A stretch of DNA of 64,000 nt from Maribacter sp. PR1. Lineage in GTDB: Bacteria > Bacteroidota > Bacteroidia > Flavobacteriales > Flavobacteriaceae. The translations under genes and the position numbers were made by a program. The notes under the pieces were generated by a model. That model was not told the DNA's origin. It did not search any database and saw only the letters and a list, made by a program, of their open reading frames with translations. Location: NCBI RefSeq assembly GCF_028464145.1, contig NZ_JAQPCG010000008.1, positions 124,001 to 188,000 on the forward strand, read 5' to 3'. Position 1 is the stretch's first letter. The number at the start of each line of letters is the position of its first letter. Shown one piece after another: positions 38,294 through 46,827 of the stretch.

Positions 38294-39892
38294 TTAATTT
38301 ATTTTCGCTTCTAGAGGCGTATTCATCCAATACTCCTTATAATCCTTAGGCTTAATCATGGGCTGGTCCTCAAATATCGGTTTTCCCTTATCCATAAACT
38401 CCCCATCTAAAGGTGATCTTGAATTCGGTTTTATACGCTGAACAAAAAATTCCCGGTATTGCTGGTACTCTTTTATGTTGGGTTTATTTACCAAGTTTCC
38501 ATTTGTATCCCTTACATCTTCAATCCCTATCTCAAACATGTCTTCCACTTCATTGGCTTTTCTCTTACTTATTAAGGCACTTGTTTCTCCCCTAGCGTTA
38601 AAAACCGCCTGTTTGAAATCTGAATCCCCATAGATTCTAACCGAATCACTGAACACTTCTATTTTATCAATTCCGTATTTTTTTTTCTGGAACATCATAT
38701 CATAATTTTTAGGATTCGCGGCGGTAAGGGAATCTACCGCTTTGTTGAAGTATAAGGCGTAGTATCCACGGGGCATGTTGACGAAAGTAGAATCCAAGGC
38801 AAATTTGGGTGGTCTTCTAACTTCAAAATTATTATGAAAGGAGATGTAGTTTAAAAACATTTTTCCATTAACCCTCCTATATTCGGTCAGAATATCAAAG
38901 ATGACCTTTTGTTTATGCCCATGTTTGTTTTTTTTGTTTTCCTTGTTCGTCCTCTTGGCATTGTACATCGTGTATTCCAATCTATGAATAGCGAAATCTT
39001 TCTTGGAAATAAATATTTCTCCGTGAGCCCTATAATTCAGGTGTATTTGCCAAAATTTAATTCCATACAGCGCTTCATTATCACTATAGGAATCCTTACT
39101 TCTAAGGAAGTTATGACTCTTAAGTAAATCATTTTTTAAAATTCCTATATAGTCGTAGGAGAAGGCATTATAGTTTCGAATAGCATCATGAATTCGTAAA
39201 ATTCGAAACTCATTACCCCCATAAGCCCCTAGATAGGCCTTTTTGATGATTTTTTTATAGTTCTCATAATCGTAGGCCATACGTGCCATGGAATCCTGTT
39301 CAAAATTCTTGTTCAATTCAAAATTAAAAACTTGTATCTCGGAAGTTGCGTCGTCCAATTGATCAAAGCCCTGATCATAAACCTCCATGATACCTTCATT
39401 AAGGTTCATGTATTCCCCATCATTTAATTGGTAATCCCGATAATAGCCTATGGTGGAAAAAGAAGTTGTTGGATAATTACTTGGGATGGCAGCAATGGCT
39501 TTTTGTACAATTCGCTTAGGGCCTAATCTTTTTCTTCTTTTATCCCTTGCCTTCACCACCGCTTCCTGAAGACCAATGGCCGACGGATTCAATAAGATTA
39601 AGTTAATTCCTTCTTGCAAGAAATCCTTGATAGGTATTTCCTTGGTTTGATATCCCATGGAAGACACCTCAATTAAATCCCCATAATCCTTGTACCTCAA
39701 TGGAATCCTAAAACTACCATCTACATTGGTTATTACCCCTAAGGCCTTGTCTTTAATTCTAATATTGGCAAATACGACAGGTTCTCCCGTTTTGCTATCC
39801 TCTATTTTACCGAAAAAAAAGTCATTTTGTTGTGCGTGAACCAATGCAGAACAAAAGATAAAAAGGATCCAAATGTTGTTTTTTAGAATCAT
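38294..39892 (-). CDS. Tandem paralog 3: secreted protein with CarboxypepD_reg-like domain
   Basis: A 532-aa exported protein (signal ends LVHAQQ) with the same architecture as its neighbours: regulatory-like domain with GVITNVDGSFRIP, then GYYRDYQ, NLNEGI, GGNEF-ILRIHDAIRNY, RPPKF, QYREFFVQ and YWMNTPL at the end. A Lys-rich loop (TNKENKKNKHGHKQK) is specific to this copy. Gaps of 8 bp and 3 bp to its neighbours indicate one transcript. Function unknown. Confidence 0.8.
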   Translation of the reverse strand: MILKNNIWILFIFCSALVHAQQNDFFFGKIEDSKTGEPVVFANIRIKDKALGVITNVDGSFRIPLRYKDYGDLIEVSSMGYQTKEIPIKDFLQEGINLILLNPSAIGLQEAVVKARDKRRKRLGPKRIVQKAIAAIPSNYPTTSFSTIGYYRDYQLNDGEYMNLNEGIMEVYDQGFDQLDDATSEIQVFNFELNKNFEQDSMARMAYDYENYKKIIKKAYLGAYGGNEFRILRIHDAIRNYNAFSYDYIGILKNDLLKSHNFLRSKDSYSDNEALYGIKFWQIHLNYRAHGEIFISKKDFAIHRLEYTMYNAKRTNKENKKNKHGHKQKVIFDILTEYRRVNGKMFLNYISFHNNFEVRRPPKFALDSTFVNMPRGYYALYFNKAVDSLTAANPKNYDMMFQKKKYGIDKIEVFSDSVRIYGDSDFKQAVFNARGETSALISKRKANEVEDMFEIGIEDVRDTNGNLVNKPNIKEYQQYREFFVQRIKPNSRSPLDGEFMDKGKPIFEDQPMIKPKDYKEYWMNTPLEAKIN

Positions 39893-39895
39893 AAT

Positions 39896-41464
39896 CTAGT
39901 CTTTAAGGGATTTGAGTGGGGTATTCATCCAATACTCATTAAAGTTAGCAGGCTTTGATATAGGCTGATCTTTAAAAATTGGCCTTGTTTTATTCATGTA
40001 TAGACTATCATTTGGTAGCATTAAAGCTTTTAACTGAAGCTCTTGCACAAAAAACTCCCTAAACTGTTTTCTATATTCATATTCAGGCTCATTAATCACA
40101 TTCCCCGCTTCATCCTTTATCCGCTTTAGTTCAATACTCAAATTTTCACTATTTACTTTTTCGCGATTTGCCAAATAGATTAATTCGCGAAATAAATCCC
40201 TGTTCTTTTTATTGTTAAAATCAGGAATTAAAGAAACCTCATTCCCAATAATCGTAACCGCCTTGAATTTCAGCCTTTTACCATTAAATCGAATATCGTA
40301 GTTGGTCAACCTCCCCGCAGATTTCTCTTCCAATAGCTTTGTAAATACCAAAATGAATTGATTTCTATTCAGGTCCAACGTACTATCCTCCAATTGTAAT
40401 TTTGGAGGGGTGGCCAACCTAAAGGCATTATGCATGGAATGGTAGCTTAGGTACAATTTACCACCTTCTTCCATATATTCTACCTTTGTTTCGAAAAGTA
40501 TAGTTCTCTCCTTGTCTCCTCCACCTTGCTTTTCGTAGGTTGTATAGTTAAAACCCATAATGGCAAAATTATCCTGGGTTATGTATAGGTCACCCTCGAC
40601 TTCCACTTTTGTACCGACCAATTCAAAAGAAATATGATATAAATAGTCCCCATTTACGATAACATCTTCCTCTTTAGAAAAAGTATGATTTCGGGTAAAA
40701 TCAGTGTCGAATCTATTTACGAAATCAAAAGAATTGATTTTATAGTTTCTAATGGGATTATGAACTCTTAAAATAACGAATTCATTACCTCCATAGCTAC
40801 TCAAAGTGGCGTTGGAAATGGTCTTGGAGCGCTTAGCATAATCATAGGGCTTTAATCCTAGGGTATCAATGGGAAAGTCAGTGTTTTGACGGTAATCAAA
40901 AATTTGAACCTTGGAGGTTTCATAATCGGACAAGGTAAAGCCTTGGTGATAAACCTGCATTAGAGCCTCGTTAAGATTGGTATAATTTCCATCCTTAAGT
41001 TGGTAATCCCTGTAATAACCCACATAGGAATATGGGTTTTGTGCCACATTCGAGGGTAAATTTGCTATGGCCTTATAAACAATTTCCCTTGCCGTTAATC
41101 TTGCTGCCCGACGTCTTTTTTCCCTTACAGTGACCTCCTCCAATTGGAACAAGGCCGGCTTCATCTTTAAGATTAGAATGGTTTCTGTATTGAATAAGGA
41201 AAGTGCAACTTCCCTTTTTTCATAACCCATAGAGGATATTTCCAGAACTTCGCCCGCTAATTTATATTTAAGTGGAATTTTAAAGCCTCCATCCGTATTG
41301 GAGATAACCCCAAGGGCCTTATCCTTAATTCTCACCGTGGCAAAAACCACTGGCTGTCCAGATTCACCATCCAAGAGCTGACCCCTCACAAAATCCTTTT
41401 CCTGCCCATTACCTACAAAAATTCCAAACATAAGGCATAGAAAGTATAATTGTTTGGTTAGCAT
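39896..41464 (-). CDS. Tandem paralog 2: secreted protein with CarboxypepD_reg-like domain
   Basis: A 522-aa exported protein. The signal peptide (residues 1-20, ending VGNGQE) is identical to that of paralog 1 apart from residue 2. GVISNTDGGFKIP (52-64), GYYRDYQ (149-155), NLNEA, GGNEF (225-229) with RNY at 239-241, and YWMNTPL near the end are shared. Its upstream flank carries a copy of the antiporter 3' end, so its 5' region was copied from paralog 1 or the reverse. Function unknown. Confidence 0.8.
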   Translation of the reverse strand: MLTKQLYFLCLMFGIFVGNGQEKDFVRGQLLDGESGQPVVFATVRIKDKALGVISNTDGGFKIPLKYKLAGEVLEISSMGYEKREVALSLFNTETILILKMKPALFQLEEVTVREKRRRAARLTAREIVYKAIANLPSNVAQNPYSYVGYYRDYQLKDGNYTNLNEALMQVYHQGFTLSDYETSKVQIFDYRQNTDFPIDTLGLKPYDYAKRSKTISNATLSSYGGNEFVILRVHNPIRNYKINSFDFVNRFDTDFTRNHTFSKEEDVIVNGDYLYHISFELVGTKVEVEGDLYITQDNFAIMGFNYTTYEKQGGGDKERTILFETKVEYMEEGGKLYLSYHSMHNAFRLATPPKLQLEDSTLDLNRNQFILVFTKLLEEKSAGRLTNYDIRFNGKRLKFKAVTIIGNEVSLIPDFNNKKNRDLFRELIYLANREKVNSENLSIELKRIKDEAGNVINEPEYEYRKQFREFFVQELQLKALMLPNDSLYMNKTRPIFKDQPISKPANFNEYWMNTPLKSLKD

Positions 41465-41517
41465 GAAATTAGGTAATGGTTACATACACGAAATATAAAT
41501 AAAATCCCACAAGAATT
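41401..41517. repeat. 117-bp direct repeat, copy 1 (antiporter 3'-end fossil)
   Basis: Matches 43153-43269 at 115 of 117 positions by eye. It covers the signal-peptide codons of paralog 2, the spacer, and 41469-41517, which is a copy of the last codons and stop of the antiporter gene without the rest of that gene. Confidence 0.85.
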
Positions 41518-41617
41518 GTTCCATTTTCTAATTTCAATATAATCCAATTAGGGATAAAAACTGATATTGAAAAATCAAAAATACCCTTGTAATCCAAAAG
41601 GAAATATACCTACATGA

Positions 41618-43216
41618 TTAGTTTACAACATCAGATAATGGGGTGTTCATCCAATATTTTCCAAAATCTTTGTTCTTGTGTATTGGTTGATTGTCAAAAA
41701 GAGGCTTGTCCTTTTTCATAAAAAGAGTGTCTTTTGAATTACTCGTGTTAGGCTTGGTTTCCTGAACAAAAAATTCACGATATTGTTCGTATGTTTTATA
41801 TTCCATTTCGTTAATCAAATTAGCTTCAGGAGTAGCATCTCTCAAACCAGTCACTTCAATAGTCAACAAATCGGAAAGCTTTAGTCTTTTTCTTGATACT
41901 ACATTTAGTTCGTTAGCCATGATTACAAATTCCTTATCGGTCAATTTTGGATATACCAGAACCTCTTTTTCGAATTCGCCTAAAGTTTTTATCTTTTCAA
42001 TTTGTATTTTATTTTTCTTAAATTTAAAATCGTAGTATTTCTTTTCTTTTGCATAAAGTTCATCCAAATGGTTGTTGAATGTTAGCCGAAAACACTTACA
42101 TTCAAGGTCTAGTATGGTTTCCTCTAGTATGAATTTTGGTGGTTTACCTACTTGAAACGTATTAAAAAATGATATATAACTAGGATACAGCTTACCGTAA
42201 ATCTTCTTATACTCAGTAGTTATTTTAAATAAAACTTCATTATACATACCATTCTGATCTATTTTTTTATCTTCTGTAGTTCGTGTCCTGTCATACAAGG
42301 TATATTCGAATTTGAAAATTCCATAATTCCTTTTTGAAATGTATATTTTACCTATAACCCTATATTTTACTAATGTTTTGGTAAAACTTACAACAAAAAG
42401 TGATTCATCACCCGATTTAATTTCCGGTTCTTTTTTAAAGAAATGGTTATTAATAAAATCCTTTTCCATCACATTGACGAAGTCGAAAGAATTATTTGCA
42501 TAATTTCTAATGGCATCGTGTATTCTGAGAATGGTAAACTCATTACCACCATAATCAAATAGATAAGCCTTGTCAATATATTTTTGGTAATTCTTGTAGT
42601 CGTACTTATACATACCTTCTATGTCCTTTTCAAAATCTTGATTCTTATGATAATCATAGACTATAACTTGTGAATTTAGGTAATCATTTGTGCCAAAACC
42701 TAAATCCAAAACTTCCAAAATAGCTTCGTTCAGGTTTACATAATTTTTCTTTTTAAGCTGGAAATCTCTATAATAGCCGGTACTAGAAAATGGCTTTAGT
42801 GGATAGTTTTTGGGTATATACTTTATGGCCCTACGTACAATTTGAACAGCGGATAACTTCTTTGGTTTTTTCCCTTTGACTACAGCTTCCGATAAGCTTA
42901 GTATTCCGGGATCCAAGTACATAATATTTATATCTTTTGGGGAAAGATTCTGTAAGTTGTATATTTTTTTAATGTAGCCCATGGAGGAAATTTCAATAGA
43001 CTCTTCTTTTTGCCTGTACTCTTGAGGCAGCCGAAAGCCACCGTCCATATTAGTAATTACTCCTTTTGCCTGACCTACAATACGCACCGTCGCAAAAACA
43101 ATTGGTTCGCCTGTATCCCTATCCAGAAGTCTTCCCCTCACAAAATCCGATTCCTGCCCATTACCTACAAAAATTCCAAACATTAGGCATAGAAAGTATA
43201 ATTGTTTGGTTTGCAT
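41618..43216 (-). CDS. Tandem paralog 1: secreted protein with CarboxypepD_reg-like domain
   Basis: A 532-aa exported protein with the signal peptide shared with paralog 2. The regulatory-like domain contains GVITNMDGGFRLP; downstream are GYYRDFQ, NLNEAI, GGNEF-ILRIHDAIRNY, PPKFILE, QYREFFVQE and YWMNTPL. It starts 4 bp after the antiporter stop, so it is probably cotranscribed with it. A 153-bp gap follows before paralog 2, the only sizeable gap in the array. Function unknown. Confidence 0.8.
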   Translation of the reverse strand: MQTKQLYFLCLMFGIFVGNGQESDFVRGRLLDRDTGEPIVFATVRIVGQAKGVITNMDGGFRLPQEYRQKEESIEISSMGYIKKIYNLQNLSPKDINIMYLDPGILSLSEAVVKGKKPKKLSAVQIVRRAIKYIPKNYPLKPFSSTGYYRDFQLKKKNYVNLNEAILEVLDLGFGTNDYLNSQVIVYDYHKNQDFEKDIEGMYKYDYKNYQKYIDKAYLFDYGGNEFTILRIHDAIRNYANNSFDFVNVMEKDFINNHFFKKEPEIKSGDESLFVVSFTKTLVKYRVIGKIYISKRNYGIFKFEYTLYDRTRTTEDKKIDQNGMYNEVLFKITTEYKKIYGKLYPSYISFFNTFQVGKPPKFILEETILDLECKCFRLTFNNHLDELYAKEKKYYDFKFKKNKIQIEKIKTLGEFEKEVLVYPKLTDKEFVIMANELNVVSRKRLKLSDLLTIEVTGLRDATPEANLINEMEYKTYEQYREFFVQETKPNTSNSKDTLFMKKDKPLFDNQPIHKNKDFGKYWMNTPLSDVVN

Positions 43217-43269
43217 GAAATTAGGTAATGGTTACATACACGAAATATAAATAAAATCCCACAAGAATT
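43153..43269. repeat. 117-bp direct repeat, copy 2 (intact antiporter end)
   Basis: The parental context: 3' end of the antiporter, 4-bp gap and signal-peptide codons of paralog 1. Only two mismatches to 41401-41517, while the flanking coding sequence of the two paralogs is far more diverged. Confidence 0.85.
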
Positions 43270-44159
43270 ATACCATCTCTCCAACCTAGTCGCAATCCTT
43301 TGGGGAAAAAAACCAAGGGAAGAATTAAAAAAGATATCCCTAACATCCAAAAAATATCATTGCTCAAAAGGCCGGGGTCCATTACTTTAATCGGTGTCAC
43401 GAAAGAAGTTATTCCGAGAACCGCCAATAGATTAAAAATATTTGAACCTAATAAGTTCCCTAGGGATATCGCCTTTTCTTTTTTAATTACAGCTATTACA
43501 GAAGCTGCCAGTTCAGGAATACTGGTACCCACGGAAACAATGGTTATTGCTATGACTCTTTCACTAACCCCAAAAGCCGTAGCGAGGCCTACCGCTCCAC
43601 TAATCAACAGCTCGGATCCACCCCACAGGGCAATTCCACCCAAAACTAAAAAAAGAGCAGTTTTATAAAAAGGTAATGCTACCATCTTTTCTTCTTCCTC
43701 AGAAATGACCGCCTTCTTTTGAAAAAGTAGCAAATACACCAAGAAAAGTAGTAGACATACGACCATGATCAATCCTTCATATCTTTCGATTACCCCGTCA
43801 AAATATATAAAGAAGAAGAATAGTAGCGATGCAGCCATCATAACCGGCCAATCCGTACTATAGAAGTTTTTATTTACATCTATTGGACTTAACAAGATAG
43901 TTACGGCCAAGACCAAACCTAGGTTTGCGATGTTAGATCCCACCACATTACCCAAGGCTAAATCCGGAAATCCGTCCAAGGCTGCATTAACACTAACAAT
44001 AAGCTCCGGTGCAGAGGTAGCAAAGGAAACTACGGTCATACCTATTACAATTTTTGGAATACTTAGCTTTAGGGATAAATCTACAGCGGCTTTCAACAAC
44101 CAGTTACCTCCTGAAATCAAAAGCACCAACCCACCCAAAACAAAAAGGAAATCTTGCAT
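43221..44159 (-). CDS. Calcium/sodium antiporter (CaCA family, YrbG-like)
   Basis: A 312-aa inner-membrane cation exchanger of about ten helices. The two inverted alpha repeats are clear: VVSFATSAPELIVSV with GNVVGSNIANL in the first half and IVSVGTSIPELAASV with GNLLGSNIFNL in the second. Ion specificity (Ca2+/Na+ or K+) is family-level knowledge. It heads the operon of four secreted paralogs, and is divergent from the BlaI-like regulator. Confidence 0.92.
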   Translation of the reverse strand: MQDFLFVLGGLVLLISGGNWLLKAAVDLSLKLSIPKIVIGMTVVSFATSAPELIVSVNAALDGFPDLALGNVVGSNIANLGLVLAVTILLSPIDVNKNFYSTDWPVMMAASLLFFFFIYFDGVIERYEGLIMVVCLLLFLVYLLLFQKKAVISEEEEKMVALPFYKTALFLVLGGIALWGGSELLISGAVGLATAFGVSERVIAITIVSVGTSIPELAASVIAVIKKEKAISLGNLLGSNIFNLLAVLGITSFVTPIKVMDPGLLSNDIFWMLGISFLILPLVFFPKGLRLGWRDGIILVGFYLYFVYVTIT

Positions 44160-44251
44160 CTTATTCGTTTACTAACAAATATAGCCGATGACCTTTAGTT
44201 ACCTAGTACTATGTATTTATTATTGACTACAAACTATAAAATTCGTTAAAT

Positions 44252-44287
44252 AACTGTAAAAATAGTTTCATAACTACAAAAATAGTT
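44252..44287. promoter_or_regulatory. Tandem BlaI-type operators
   Basis: Two near-identical palindromic units, AACTGTAAAAATAGTT (44252-44267) and AACTACAAAAATAGTT (44272-44287), start 20 bp apart, about two DNA turns, 28 bp before the blaI-like start. Both carry AACT/AGTT arms like MecI/BlaI operators. Autoregulation by the downstream repressor is the likely role. Confidence 0.65.
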
Positions 44288-44314
44288 ATAGGTTTGAACC
44301 AATAAAAATAGAAC

Positions 44315-44674
44315 ATGCAAAAATTAACGAACAAGGAAGAAGAGGTCATGAAAATCCTTTGGTCTTTGCAAAAAGCCTTTGTTAAGGAAATCATGAAAGA
44401 AATAGAAGGGGAAAAACCACATTACAACACCCTATCGACCATTGTAAGAAATCTTGAAGATAAAAAGTATGTAGACCACGAAGCCTTTGGAAAGACCCAT
44501 AGATATTACCCATTAGTTTCCAAGGAAAGTTATCGTAACAACTTTGTAAACCATAATATGGTTGATTTTTTTGACAATTCTTATAAAAACCTGGTCTCCT
44601 TTTTTGCTAAGGAGGAAAAAATTTCGGTCGATGAGCTTAAAGAAATTATTGACCTCATAGAAAAACGGAAGTAA
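44315..44674 (+). CDS. BlaI/MecI/CopY family repressor
   Basis: A 119-aa winged-helix repressor. LTNKEEEVMKILW at the start, HYNTLSTIVRNLEDKKYV in the recognition helix and wing, and a C-terminal dimerisation helix are typical. It is followed after 1 bp by the BlaR1-like peptidase gene, the standard sensor-repressor pairing. The inducing signal in Bacteroidetes homologues is not established and need not be a beta-lactam. Confidence 0.93.
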   Translation: MQKLTNKEEEVMKILWSLQKAFVKEIMKEIEGEKPHYNTLSTIVRNLEDKKYVDHEAFGKTHRYYPLVSKESYRNNFVNHNMVDFFDNSYKNLVSFFAKEEKISVDELKEIIDLIEKRK

Positions 44675-44675
44675 A

Positions 44676-46364
44676 ATGGAATCCATTCTTATCTATTTAG
44701 TGAAGTCCAGCGCCATTCTAAGTCTCTTTTATATGGCCCATTACCTTTTCTTAAAAAAGGAGACACTTTTTATGTTTAACCGAATATTTCTACTTTCCGG
44801 TTTGTTGATTTCAACCATACTCCCCTTGGTCTATATTACCAAAACCATTACCCTTAAAATTTCGACACAAGAAACATCTGCTGGAGAGGTGATAAACACT
44901 TTTGAAGCCCATAGTACATTCTTTAGCTGGGCCAGTTTTTTACTTTTAATGTATACCCTTGGTGTAGCCTTATTTGTCTATAGGCTAATCATTGAAGGAC
45001 GTCAGCTAAGGGGTATCATAAAAAAAGGCCACGCAGAGAATTATAAGGAATACACGTACATTGTAAGTGATAAATCCATTTCTCCATTCTCATTTTTTAA
45101 ATGGATCGTTTATAATCCCGCACTGCATGCCGATAATGATTTAGAAGCTATTCTTGAACACGAAAAAATACATTCTAACCAAAGACATTCTTTAGACATC
45201 ATTCTTATGGAATTGTGTTTGGCGCTACAATGGTTTAATCCATTCGCCTGGTTATATAGGAAATCACTTAAGGAAAATTTAGAGTTTTTGGCAGATGCGA
45301 ATGTATCTCGAACCAATATGGACAAAAAAGAATATCAATACATTTTATTGAAACAGGCCGTTGGCCAACAGAATTTATCAATCGTTAATCCATTTTTTAA
45401 TTCATTAATCAAAAAACGAATCGTCATGATCAATCAAAATCCATCAAACAAATTAAAAGCGGTTAAAGGCCTATTTATTTTACCCTTCCTAGCACTGTTC
45501 CTACTAAGCTTTAATGTGAAGACCAATTATGTTTTTGAAAATGCACAAAATGTATCGTCTCCTGACCATCTCATTGAACTGGTAATCGACAAAACCACAA
45601 CAGATGAACAGTTGATGAAAATAAAAAACGACCTCAAAAAAGACAATATCGATTTCTCATATACAACGGTGCGCAACAGCGAAGGGGAAATTTCGTCCTT
45701 GTCCATAGAGGTTTCCGGAGGTAATAAGTCCACAGGTGAATTCAGTAGTCGCCATAATTCACTATCCGATAACGATACTATTTCCCCCACATATATATCT
45801 ATAAATACAGAAAGCAACAGTGTTTCTATCGGCAATGGAAAAGGAATTCGGCTTCATAAAAATGACGATGCCAATGTATGGATTCATAAATCTGGAAGCG
45901 ATGAAGAAAAAAAGGAAATCATTATTAAAAACGTGAATGGGACTAAACATATTGTTATAGATGGTAAGGAAGCCTCGGAAGAAGAATTGGAGGAAATGGA
46001 TATAGACGTAGATGACAATTCCTTTATTTTAATTGAAAAAGATGAAGATCAAGATTCAGAAAATAACATTGTTATCCGCAATGTTAATCCCAATTCTCAA
46101 AAACATATTATAATTCGTTCTGATTCTGATGAAGCGCACGATGTAGAAATAATAGAAAAAGAGGAAAATGGATTTTTCTTTATAGATTCAGACGGCGATA
46201 AGGAACCCTTACTATTTATCGACGGTAAAAAAAGTAATCGCAAAGAAGTGAAGAAATTAGACCCAAGCGCCATAAAATCAATTAATGTGATAAAAGGAAC
46301 GGAAGCCACCAAAAAGTACGGCAAAAAAGCAAAGGATGGTGTTATAGAAATAACGACCAACTAA
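44676..46364 (+). CDS. BlaR1/MecR1-like M56 metallopeptidase with plug-like tail
   Basis: A 562-aa membrane protease. Four hydrophobic helices (about 4-24, 33-52, 85-103, 266-283) surround a zinc site HEKIH at 162-166 with further acidic ligands at EFLADANV (203-210). The region after residue 285 replaces the usual penicillin-binding sensor: it is very acidic, with repeated IDGKE/IDGKK units, and ends INVIKGTEATKKYG...GVIEITT, a motif of TonB-receptor plug domains. It presumably cleaves or inactivates the adjacent BlaI-like repressor on sensing an envelope signal. Confidence 0.88.
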   Translation: MESILIYLVKSSAILSLFYMAHYLFLKKETLFMFNRIFLLSGLLISTILPLVYITKTITLKISTQETSAGEVINTFEAHSTFFSWASFLLLMYTLGVALFVYRLIIEGRQLRGIIKKGHAENYKEYTYIVSDKSISPFSFFKWIVYNPALHADNDLEAILEHEKIHSNQRHSLDIILMELCLALQWFNPFAWLYRKSLKENLEFLADANVSRTNMDKKEYQYILLKQAVGQQNLSIVNPFFNSLIKKRIVMINQNPSNKLKAVKGLFILPFLALFLLSFNVKTNYVFENAQNVSSPDHLIELVIDKTTTDEQLMKIKNDLKKDNIDFSYTTVRNSEGEISSLSIEVSGGNKSTGEFSSRHNSLSDNDTISPTYISINTESNSVSIGNGKGIRLHKNDDANVWIHKSGSDEEKKEIIIKNVNGTKHIVIDGKEASEEELEEMDIDVDDNSFILIEKDEDQDSENNIVIRNVNPNSQKHIIIRSDSDEAHDVEIIEKEENGFFFIDSDGDKEPLLFIDGKKSNRKEVKKLDPSAIKSINVIKGTEATKKYGKKAKDGVIEITTN

Positions 46365-46395
46365 AATTACTTAATTAAAACCGAATCATTTTTAA

Positions 46396-46442
46396 GACCG
46401 ATTTAGTTACTGAGCGCCGGCTCGGTACGGATCGGTTTTTTC
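46396..46442 (+). terminator. Branched hairpin terminator after the M56 gene
   Basis: ACCGAT (46397-46402) pairs with ATCGGT (46431-46436) and an inner GAGC-GCCG-GCTC hairpin sits between them; a T run follows. Confidence 0.65.
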
Positions 46443-46752
46443 TTATTCAATAAAATGAAAGCTTAAAAAAGCATTCTTTTTTTAATTAAACCTCCCTACA
46501 AAAATTAAAAAGGTAAGATTTTCACCCTTCAAACGTGATAATATAAAAGCATAATAGGAGAATATTATATCATACTATAACTTATATGTAGATGTTGATT
46601 ATATTATTATAACATAAATCGTTTTTTTACTTACATACTTGTATTCAATTGTATCGATTTTGTCAAAATTTCTTGGAAATGTTGATACTTCGGTTATATA
46701 TTATTCGAATAATCGATTATAAAAAACAATTGTATAACCTAAAACTATAGAA
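46443..46752 (+). promoter_or_regulatory. AT-rich leader of the SPFH gene with overlapping palindromes
   Basis: The gap between the M56 gene and the SPFH gene (about 450 bp) is very AT-rich. ATTATTCGAATAAT (46700-46713) and ATAATCGATTAT (46709-46720) are two overlapping perfect palindromes about 35-55 bp before the small ORF at 46753. No -7 box is certain. Confidence 0.4.
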
Positions 46753-46815
46753 ATGATCACTGTTATTAAACTCATATTGTATCTCATCATAAGCGTCGTA
46801 TTGTATAACCTTTAA
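46753..46815 (+). CDS. Possible 20-aa hydrophobic peptide
   Basis: ATG to TAA encodes 20 residues, almost all hydrophobic (MITVIKLILYLIISVVLYNL), a single potential membrane helix. The 3' end repeats the leader word TTGTATAACCT...AAAACT that also precedes its own start (46731 and 46801), so the unit may be a duplicated leader. It could be a small membrane peptide coupled to the SPFH gene 12 bp downstream, or chance. Confidence 0.3.
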   Translation: MITVIKLILYLIISVVLYNL

Positions 46816-46827
46816 AACTTGAAAGCC

